64,000 bases of DNA from Cyprinodon diabolis. Taxonomy: Eukaryota; Chordata; Actinopteri; Cyprinodontiformes; Cyprinodontidae. The stretch lies in assembly GCA_030533445.1 (NCBI GenBank), contig CM060064.1, positions 41,250,287-41,314,286 on the forward strand, written 5' to 3'. Shown here piece after piece: positions 26,330 to 33,048 of this stretch. Made by a program: the position numbers and the translations under genes. Every line of letters starts with the position of its first letter. The first letter of the stretch is position 1. The notes below the pieces were generated by a model. The model ran no database searches. It saw only the letters and a list, made by a program, of their open reading frames with translations, and was not told the origin of the DNA.

Positions 26330-26640
26330 TCATTCATATAAATGCTGCTGGAAAGGCTGTGAAGACAAAGACATTCCCTCTTGAGTAATGCTAGCATTTT
26401 GACGTGTGCGGCTCTCTCACTTTTCCCCAAGGCTGCAGGAGATCCACATTTCAAATGCCAGCAGGCACACAAGAGCTGTAGGGGAAACTGGCAGTGAGGA
26501 GATATTGTGGGAGGGCTGATTCGATCAAGCGGCAGGCAGCCCCAGTTCTCCCCATGCCGCAACTTGCCATCCATCTCCCTTCCATCGAGCAGGGGAATAA
26601 AAGTGACAGAGTGCAATCACTGTCTCTTATCTGCCAATGA
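26330..26640. other. possible conserved non-coding DNA
   Basis: Markedly richer in GC than its surroundings, without simple repeats, with blocks such as ttgacgtgtgcggctctc and gattcgatcaagcggcagg. The 108-codon minus ORF across it lacks any domain. Candidate regulatory element by texture only. Confidence 0.28.
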
Positions 26641-27909
26641 GGAGAATAGGTAGGGATGAGATTGAGTGACCGTCTGACTGTGGTGTGTCGGACGTATCAA
26701 CCTTATTGAATTATGACTCGGCAGGAAGTGGGAAGTCATGAACAGCATTGGGCCATGGTTAGATATCACAGGAGTGGGGTTTTTAGGAGTAGACAGGACC
26801 AAAAAAACAGCTCTAAATGCTCATGATGCCTTTTATTTGGTCGCAAGATCTGAAAGGTAGGCTATTGGTTTGACCGAGTTTAAACAATGAGACACAGCCA
26901 TTCAAAATTCAAGCTTGGTTTCAGGAATTAATGCAAAGGTCTGCAATTACGACAAGCAGTAGAAGAGTTTGAATATAGATTTCATGAACTAAATGTATAT
27001 AGCCCTTCACAATAAAACCACATTCAGCCAGTTGCATTCATTAACTCACACAGTTAACACATATAAACAGATCATTAGGCAACTTGGGGTTAAGTTACCT
27101 GCCCAGAGGCAGCAGGAAACTGAAACTCACGATTACAGATTTCAAGATTAAAATTATTCCCTTTGTTACACAGATTTGTGGTCATACAGTATCAGAAGAC
27201 ATGCATCATATATTTAGGGCCTTTCAAAATATTCATATTTCATTTTCTGAAGCTGAGAAACATTTTAAAAAGCATAAGAGAAAAAGACTGATGGCCTTAC
27301 GTAAAAACAAAAACAAAACAGCTAACACTAAGATGATGCATAGCAATATATAGAAAGAAGGGATTGAATGAGTTTCACATGTGAATGTGAAATAAGGTGA
27401 AGATCTACAGTTTATGCTGATACTGTATGTCCAGTGAGGAGATCAATAAGGCATTAGGGATTTAATAGCTCATGAGTTTAAACATGACTTAAGACATAAA
27501 GCTAATTAATTGTAATCAAAAAGGTATAATCTTCAACTTTATTAGTGTCTATGGAGATGGTTTTCACACAATTTTAAAAATGTCTGTAAATCCTAAGCAC
27601 ACCTCGTCAAATGTGGTGCTCGGAAAGCAAAAATGATAAAACAATGTAAGGGGGCAGCTGGAAACCATAAAAATATGATATTTGCCTTTTTAAAGATTTG
27701 CTTGTTTACTCTGCTGGTACTGCAGTTTGCTTTCCCCTACCGTGCTGTATATATGTAATCTTTCATTTAAAGTGTATGATAGCTGTATGATTCAGCAGAA
27801 AGAAAATAGTTCACGGTCCTGTGAAGTTAAAAACAAGTGAAACAAGCAAAAAAAAAAAAAAACTGTCTACAAATGGGATGAATATCACCCCCAAAGCGTT
27901 GAAACATCA
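26641..27909. other. unassigned AT-rich DNA
   Basis: No coding signal beyond a Lys-rich 89-codon frame (27084-27353) typical of A-rich DNA. Confidence 0.5.
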
Positions 27910-28260
27910 ATGGGATGTTCTTCCTCCTCTTTCTCTGTTTGGGGTCACTACAGCGGATAATCTGTTTCCATCGCTTCCTGCCCACCGCATCTCCTGACCT
28001 GCATGTCCACCCTCACCACATCTATAAATCTTTTCCTTTTCTTCTTTCCTGGCAGCTCCATCTTCTCCCAATACGCCCAGCCTCGCTGCTCCACGTTTGA
28101 GCTCTCTCCCAGTGATTTGCTCATTCCTAATCCTGTCCATCCTCATTCCTTCCAAAGTAAATCTTAGTATCGTTGACTCAACTGCCTCTAACTCTTTTTC
28201 CTGTCTTTTTATCTGTGGCACAATCTTTAACACACCCAACATAGCTTTCCTCACTCTTTA
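27910..28260 (-). pseudogene. LINE C-terminal relic
   Basis: On the minus strand this matches the C-terminal tail of an endonuclease-reverse transcriptase common in fish. One frame gives RFTLEGMRMDRIRNEQI (about 28100-28170) and a second gives MELPGKKKRKRFIDVVRVDM (about 27995-28060), the usual GRR-x-RGRPK-type basic block and following helix. A frame change separates the two. The usual RWFGHV block cannot be read clearly. Only about 110 residues survive. RTE-like or a related clade is the best guess. Confidence 0.6.
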
Positions 28261-28626
28261 TGTGTAAAGCTTCTCTTGTTCTTTCTGGTTTTCCTCTTTC
28301 AAATCACTCCAATTATTATTTTCCACTCAGGCTGCCATGTACTTAAAGTCATTTATTTTTCACTTTGGATATTTATCACATTCATGTGTCATTATCATCT
28401 AACAGTACAGGTAACTGTAATCCACACCATGTAGATGTACCCCTGCTATGCATCCATTGTGTTATTTTGACTTTATACTTGATATTGTTTTTCAGGATCT
28501 GTAATTAATAAAATAAACACTTTGATCCAATTGTTCTTGTGCAAGAAGTGTCTGTAAAGGTGATTTACAGTAGGAGAAAATGCCGCATTCACCATGTTTC
28601 TCCTATTTCTAATCTTCTCTCGGGTT
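28261..28626. other. unassigned non-coding DNA
   Basis: Between the LINE relic and the LTR element; nothing recognised. Confidence 0.5.
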
Positions 28627-28631
28627 GGGAC
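28627..28631. repeat. target site duplication, left
   Basis: gggac, identical to 33044-33048 immediately after the 3' LTR. Five bases is usual for Ty3/gypsy integration. Confidence 0.9.
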
Positions 28632-29427
28632 TGTTGGGATCCTGAGGCTTGCCCACCAGAGGGCGCCGAGGAACCTCTTCTGTTTTTTGTTTTCTGTTAG
28701 GGACTGGGGTTACTGTTGGGATCTGGGGATGTACCACCTTCGACCAGCAGAGTGCGCCGTGGGTCTCCTGGGCTGGAGCCCTCCAGCACACCTGGAGCTC
28801 GTCTGCTCATCAAGAACCTTCCCTACATAAGCAGCTGCCAGACCTTCCTTCGACGCCGTAGTGTTGACCTTAGTTTGGTTAGCAAACCTGAGCCTCTGTT
28901 ACCTGAAAGAATCTTTGTTGTCTCAAGAGAGAAACCTGATTCTAATCTGCCTCTGTCTTTGCTCACAGGAAACCTGTCCCAAGTCTGAAGCTCTGGATGA
29001 GCTTAACCTGCCTGCCAGCCCTGGTGAGCCAAACCTGAAGATTCCAGTCTGGATATCTCCTGCTGCTCTCAGAGAAGAGCTGGAAACTCTGATCAAGGTC
29101 TGCTATTCAAAGTCAGAAGCTATACGCTGCTGCTGCTTGTGCACTCTGCTGAACCAACAGTCTCTGGACCCAACGGTTCCCTCTCTCACAATTAAAGCCT
29201 GGACTTCTTCAAGGTAGACTCTGAATTACCTAAGACTCAATTAATCATCTGACTGCCTGACTAATCAAACTGCCCGTCTCTGCAGACATCAGTGAACCCA
29301 ACCCGGACCAGTACCTGAACCTGTTCATGTCCCTGTGTGAAATCTTATGTCAATAAATTCTGTTAAACTTTTACTCAGCCTTCGTTTGTGTTCTGCATGT
29401 GGGTTTAACATTTAACCAATCATGACA
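28632..29427 (+). repeat. 5' LTR
   Basis: Starts tgttgggatcc and ends aatcatgaca. A TATA-like tacataag (28824-28831) precedes the predicted RNA start gccgtagtgtt (28855-28865) by 31 bases. AATAAA is at 29352-29357. The start word tgttgggatc recurs at 28714, suggesting an internal duplication of the LTR head. The final ATGACA supplies the gag start codon. Confidence 0.92.
28824..28831 (+). promoter_or_regulatory. TATA-like box of the LTR promoter
   Basis: tacataag lies 31 bases upstream of the predicted transcript start at 28855. The same spacing (30) is seen in the solo LTRs at 1999/2029 and 24478/24508. Confidence 0.55.
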
Positions 29428-30390
29428 GAACACTGCGGCCACAAACAAAACCCAGCAGACACCCTCCAGAGGAGGCTTGAGGAACAAGCTACTCAGATCC
29501 ATAAACACGACTCAACCTTCCGTGAGTTAAATCCCAGTTTTGTGTTAAAGGAACAAACTTTTCAGGAATTAGCAGGCAACGTGAGGAATCACAACATGGC
29601 GCCAGCTCAACTTCTGGTTCCGGAGTCAACTCCGCCTCAAGGGGCGGAGCCAGTCTTGTCACTTCCGGAATTCCGCCCGTCACTTCCGGTTTCAGTTCCA
29701 AGGTCAGAACCAGCTCCGTTACTTCCTGTTTTCTGTCCCTCACTATTTTCTGGTGAATCTAGTGAATGTAAAAGTTTTCTGTGGCATAGTAAATTGTTCT
29801 TTGAACTCAATCCGTCCTGTTTGCCTGACGACAAGAGTAAGATTGTGTTTATCCTCTCACAGTTATCCGGTAAAGCCCGCGAGTGGAAAGAGACTCATTT
29901 TTATCCTGAATCTTGTATAACCTGCACCTTAGATCAATTTCTAAATGAGTTCACTTTAAAATTATCCGTTAAATCAGCTGAGTCTCATGGTCTGTCCAAA
30001 TTCACACAAGGAAATAGAACCGTAGAGGAATTTTCGATAGACTTCCAGGTCAGAGCCGCAGCTTCTGGCTGGAGTGATGCCATGCTAAAGAACATCTACA
30101 AAAACGCATTAAATAAAGAAATCAGAATCAAACTTGCAACTATAGATGAACCTGCAACCCTGGAAGAGCTCATTTGTATAGCCATATATCAAGATCACAG
30201 ACTACGAGCCAGAGCCAAGCCCAGACCTAGGAAACCAGTTCAACCTAGCTCAGCCCAGTTCAGCCCAGTCCAGTCCTGTTCAGTCCAGTCCAGTCCAGTG
30301 CAGTCCAGCGCAGTCCTGCCCAGTACAGCTCTGTACAGCCTTGTTCAGTCCGTCTCTTCGTCAGGTCAGTTTCTGCCACCACTTACATGA
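29422..30390 (+). CDS. gag: gag-like capsid protein (retrotransposon)
   Basis: A 322-codon frame starting at the ATG inside the last six bases of the 5' LTR. Residues about 1-60 form a charged, probably helical N-terminus (RRLEEQATQIHKHDSTFREL). A Pro-rich linker follows to about 105. Residues about 108-265 match the Retrotrans_gag fold of sushi-type elements: SLFSGESSECKSFL, then DDKSKIVFILSQLSGKAREW with the conserved G-x-A-x-x-W, then FTQGNRTVEEFSIDFQVRAA and LEELICIAI. The C-terminus is a Ser/Gln/Pro tail encoded by a 5-bp repeat (about 30250-30330). There is no CCHC zinc knuckle, normally found after this domain. The expected role is particle assembly and RNA packaging. The frame stops where the next frame is already open. 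Confidence 0.8.
   Translation: MTEHCGHKQNPADTLQRRLEEQATQIHKHDSTFRELNPSFVLKEQTFQELAGNVRNHNMAPAQLLVPESTPPQGAEPVLSLPEFRPSLPVSVPRSEPAPLLPVFCPSLFSGESSECKSFLWHSKLFFELNPSCLPDDKSKIVFILSQLSGKAREWKETHFYPESCITCTLDQFLNEFTLKLSVKSAESHGLSKFTQGNRTVEEFSIDFQVRAAASGWSDAMLKNIYKNALNKEIRIKLATIDEPATLEELICIAIYQDHRLRARAKPRPRKPVQPSSAQFSPVQSCSVQSSPVQSSAVLPSTALYSLVQSVSSSGQFLPPLT
29429..29439 (+). other. predicted self-priming primer binding site
   Basis: aacactgcggc starts one base after the 5' LTR and can pair along its whole length with gccgtagtgtt (28855-28865), with one G-U pair. Tf1 and vertebrate sushi-group elements are known to prime reverse transcription with the first bases of their own RNA instead of a tRNA. 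I see no tRNA-like alternative, though I could not search all tRNAs. Confidence 0.65.
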
Positions 30391-32485
30391 TTGTCAGTTA
30401 GCACCATCCACCAAGAAGCTTAGAATAAGTCCAGTATACTCACCTTCTACAGTCAGAGCTCCCCAGATCCAAGAGTCGGACCTCTGGAACTTTTTCTATT
30501 GGGATAGAGAGGATCTCTTCCCCTTTATGCCACCTCATTCATCTCCCTACCAACCAGTTAGTTTAGCCTCTGAATCCATTAGCACACCAGTTAGCCTTTT
30601 GTCTGAACCAGTCCACGAACCAGTTAATCCAAATCTTAAACCTGTTAGCAATCCAGCTAAACCAGAACCTGAACCCACTTGCACACCAGATAGCTCGACT
30701 CCTGAATCAGTCTGTGAACCCATTAGCCCAGCTTCTAAGACCCCCCGACATAAGAGATGGCGTCGCCGTAAGCCCGCTCTGAGCCGTCTAGAGACCCCTG
30801 AGCCAGTTCTGAGCCGTCTAAAGACCCCTGAGCCAGCCGTGAGCCGTCTTGAGTCAGTTCCGTGCTGTTTTGAAACCCCTGAGTCAACCCTGTGCCGTTT
30901 AGAGACCCCTGAACCTTCTCCAAGCAGCCAAGAGACTCCCGAGCCGATTCTTAGCCATCTAAAGACCCCTGAATTAGCTCTGTGCCATCTAGAGACCCCT
31001 GAGTTAGCTCTGTGCCGTTTAGAGACCCCCGAGTTAGCTCTGTGCCGTCCAGAGACCCCTGAGCAGATCTTTAAAGAGATGTCAGAATTCGAAGGATGTG
31101 GTTTTACCCCTCCTAGGACCTCTCTACAGGCGCCACTGACCGCAAGGAGCCCTCTACGAGCATCACAAGTCACTTCAGAGACTGAACCTTTGCTGCCATG
31201 GGTGGTTTCCCCCATGCTGGATTGGGAGCCACAGTCGGTGGTCTCCTCCGTTCCTGATGTGGAGCCACAGTCGGTGGTCCCCTCCGTTCCTGATGTGGAG
31301 CCACAGTCGGCGGGCTCCTCTGTTCCTGACCCGGAGCCGCAATCGGCGGGCTCCTCTGTTCCTGACCCGGAGCCGCAATCGGCGGGCTCCTCTGTTCCTG
31401 ACCCGGAGCCGCAATCGGCGGGCTCCTCTGTTCCTGACCCGGAGCCGCAATCGGCGGGCTCCTCTGTTCCTGACCCGGAGCCGCAATTGGCGGGCTCCTC
31501 TGTTCCTGATCCGGAGCTGCAATCGGCGGTCTCCTCTGTTCCAGTCCAGGAGCCGCAGTCGGCGGTCTCCTCTGTTCCAGTCCAGGAGCCGCAGTCGGCG
31601 GTCACCTCAGAGCCTGTTCCAGAGCCGCAGTCGGCGGTCACCTCAGAGCCTGTTCCAGAGCCGCTGAAGAGAGGACAGGGTACCCCATGGGGCTACCTAC
31701 TGAAAGTGTGGGATCATCCTCCTAAGAAGCTGCTTCGCCTCCGGCCCTGCGGTCGACCTCCAGAGCGTCAGCTTCGCCTCCGGCCCCGCGGTCGACCTCC
31801 AGAGCGTCAGCTTCGCTTCCAACCCCGCAGCCGGCCACCTAAGACTCTGCTCCGCTACCGGACCCTCGGCCGGCCCCCAGAACCTCTGCCACGTCTTCGG
31901 CCCCTCAGCTGGCCACCTAAGACTCTGCCTCGCTGCCGGTCCCACGGCCGGCAACCAGAGACTCTGCCCCGCTGCCGGTCCCACGGCCACCTGAGACTCT
32001 GCCTAAGAAATCGCCTGGGATGTTTTTTGCTTTCATCCACCATAAGTGGATCGTTTTTTGTTCCGGATTTAGTTTTTGTTTTTTGCCCTCCTTGCCTGGT
32101 TCCCCCTCCGCCCACCCTGGGTGGGTTGTTTTTGGTTTTGGACTCTGTTTTTGTCGTTTCTTGCCCTCCTTGCCTGGTGCCCCCTCCGCCCGCCCTGGGT
32201 GGGTTGTTTTTTGTTTGCTTTTTTTTTATGGACTGTTCTGAGAGCGTCTGCAATCCGCCCTTGAGGGGGGGGGGGGGGGGGGGGGGGGGGCTCTGTTGGG
32301 ATCCTGAGGCTTGCCCACCAGAGTGCGCCGAGGATCCTCTTCTGTTTTCTGTTAGGGACTGGGGTTACTGTTGGGATCTGGGGATGTACCACCTTCCACC
32401 AGCAGAGTGCGCTGTGGGTCTCCTGGGCTGGAGCCCTCCAGCACACCTGGAGCTCGTCTGCTCATCAAGAACCTTCCCTACATAA
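30182..32485 (+). CDS. repeat-rich ORF2, proline-rich protein of unknown function
   Basis: This frame is open from just after a stop at 30179-30181 to a stop inside the 3' LTR, in +1 relative to gag. The first ATG is at 30527, so it is more naturally read as a former extension of gag than as an independent gene. It replaces the whole pol region. From the N-terminus: an aromatic patch (ESDLWNFFYWDREDLFPF), a Pro/Ser/Glu region, a basic patch (HKRWRRRK), about ten 10-residue repeats of the L-E-T-P-E-x type, about thirteen 12-residue EPQSAGSSVPDP-type repeats, about seven 13-14-residue RLRPRGRPPERQL-type basic repeats, and a hydrophobic Pro-rich tail. The protein goes from acidic to strongly basic, which could bind nucleic acid like a missing nucleocapsid; that is inference. 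No known domain recognised. Confidence 0.55.
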   Translation, partial: PYIKITDYEPEPSPDLGNQFNLAQPSSAQSSPVQSSPVQCSPAQSCPVQLCTALFSPSLRQVSFCHHLHDCQLAPSTKKLRISPVYSPSTVRAPQIQESDLWNFFYWDREDLFPFMPPHSSPYQPVSLASESISTPVSLLSEPVHEPVNPNLKPVSNPAKPEPEPTCTPDSSTPESVCEPISPASKTPRHKRWRRRKPALSRLETPEPVLSRLKTPEPAVSRLESVPCCFETPESTLCRLETPEPSPSSQETPEPILSHLKTPELALCHLETPELALCRLETPELALCRPETPEQIFKEMSEFEGCGFTPPRTSLQAPLTARSPLRASQVTSETEPLLPWVVSPMLDWEPQSVVSSVPDVEPQSVVPSVPDVEPQSAGSSVPDPEPQSAGSSVPDPEPQSAGSSVPDPEPQSAGSSVPDPEPQSAGSSVPDPEPQLAGSSVPDPELQSAVSSVPVQEPQSAVSSVPVQEPQSAVTSEPVPEPQSAVTSEPVPEPLKRGQGTPWGYLLKVWDHPPKKLLRLRPCGRPPERQLRLRPRGRPPERQLRFQPRSRPPKTLLRYRTLGRPPEPLPRLRPLSWPPKTLPRCRSHGRQPETLPRCRSHGHLRLCLRNRLGCFLLSSTISGSFFVPDLVFVFCPPCLVPPPPTLGGLFLVLDSVFVVSCPPCLVPPPPALGGLFFVCFFFMDCSESVCNPPLRGGGGGGGGLCWDPEACPPECAEDPLLFSVRDWGYCWDLGMYHLPPAECAVGLLGWSPPAHLELVCSSRTFPT
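30250..30330 (+). repeat. CAGTC-type pentanucleotide tract at the gag 3' end
   Basis: Irregular copies of cagtc/cagcc/cagtt. The unit is not a multiple of three, so gain or loss of a unit changes frame. The tract lies in the stretch where the gag frame and the next frame are both open (30182-30390). Confidence 0.8.
30771..31070 (+). repeat. 30-bp tandem array (10-residue unit)
   Basis: About ten diverged copies of agccgtctagagacccctga-type units. Each encodes L-[SC]-R-L-E-T-P-E-x-x. The copies differ mostly by substitutions and keep the frame. Confidence 0.85.
31226..31662 (+). repeat. 36-bp tandem array (12-residue unit)
   Basis: About thirteen copies of the unit encoding EPQSAGSSVPDP. The central five or so are nearly identical at DNA level and the outer copies are diverged, as expected when unequal exchange homogenises the middle. 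The same array leaves an antisense frame open (30547-31641). Confidence 0.9.
31730..32005 (+). repeat. 39-42-bp tandem array encoding Arg/Pro-rich units
   Basis: About seven units of the type RLRPRGRPPERQ. The first two are close to identical over 39 bp; later ones diverge (PPKTLPRCRSHGR). Confidence 0.8.
32050..32215 (+). repeat. two-copy direct repeat of about 80 bp
   Basis: tgccctccttgcctggt and ccctgggtgggttgttttt each occur twice in the same order (near 32081-32131 and 32161-32211). It lies between the basic array and the G run. Confidence 0.8.
32263..32290 (+). other. G26 run, presumed polypurine tract
   Basis: ga followed by 26 consecutive G ends three bases before the 3' LTR, where plus-strand synthesis should be primed. 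The length suggests slippage growth of the tract. Sequence assemblies often misjudge such runs. Confidence 0.6.
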
Positions 32486-33043
32486 GCAGCTGCCAGACCT
32501 TCCTTCGACGCCGTAGTGTTGACCTTAGTTTGGTTAGCAAACCTGAGCCTCTGTTACATGAAAGAATCTTTGTTGTCTCAAGAGAGAAACCTGATTCTAA
32601 TCTGCCTCTGTCTTTGCTCACAGGAAACCTGTCCCAAGGCTGAAGCTCTGGATGAGCTTAACCTGCCTGCCAGCCCTGGTGAGCCAAACCTGAAGATTCC
32701 AGTCTGGATATCTTCTGCTGCTCTCAGAGAAGAGCTGAAACTCTGATCAAGGTCTGCTATTCAAAGTCAGAAGCTAGACGCTGCTGCTGCTTGTGCACTC
32801 TGCTGAACCAACAGTCTCTGGACCCAACAGTTCCCTCTCTCACAAGTAAAGCCTGGACTTCTTCAAGGTAGACTCTGAATTACCTTAGACTCAATTAATC
32901 ATCTGACTGCCTGACTAATCAAACTGTCCGTCTCTGCAGACATCAGTGAACCCAACCCGGACCAGTACCTGAACCTGTTCATGTCCCTGTGTGAGCCTCC
33001 GTTTGTGTTCTGCATGTGGGTTTAACATTTACCAATCATGACA
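32294..33043 (+). repeat. 3' LTR
   Basis: Matches the 5' LTR except for 13 substitutions and four indels. The largest is a 37-bp loss equivalent to 29341-29377, which removes the AATAAA. ORF2 runs into it and stops at 32485. Confidence 0.92.
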
Positions 33044-33048
33044 GGGAC
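33044..33048. repeat. target site duplication, right
   Basis: gggac, identical to 28627-28631. Confidence 0.9.

Larger units (their letters stand above)
28632..33043 (+). mobile_element. complete non-autonomous LTR retrotransposon (Ty3/gypsy, Tf1/sushi-like)
   Basis: Two LTRs of 796 and 750 bp bound a 2866-bp interior, and a perfect 5-bp target duplication gggac flanks it (28627-28631, 33044-33048). Counting by eye the LTRs differ at 13 bases plus four indels, so the insertion is young. In order it has 5' LTR, an 11-base self-priming site, a gag-like ORF, a long repeat-rich ORF, a 26-base G run where the polypurine tract should be, and the 3' LTR. No protease, reverse transcriptase, RNase H or integrase is visible, so it must depend on a partner element in trans. 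Two solo LTRs in the window share its promoter layout. Confidence 0.9.

Noticed and set aside
30547..31641. 364-codon minus-strand ORF with Gly/Ser/Glu repeats
   Set aside because: It is the antisense shadow of the 30- and 36-bp arrays, which leave several frames open. No start context or domain.
31226..31662. Regularly spaced repeats suggestive of a CRISPR array
   Set aside because: The units are contiguous with no unique spacers and lie inside a retrotransposon ORF in a vertebrate genome.
31175..31667. Arg-rich ORFs in other frames of the 36-bp array
   Set aside because: Frame shadows of the same tandem repeat.
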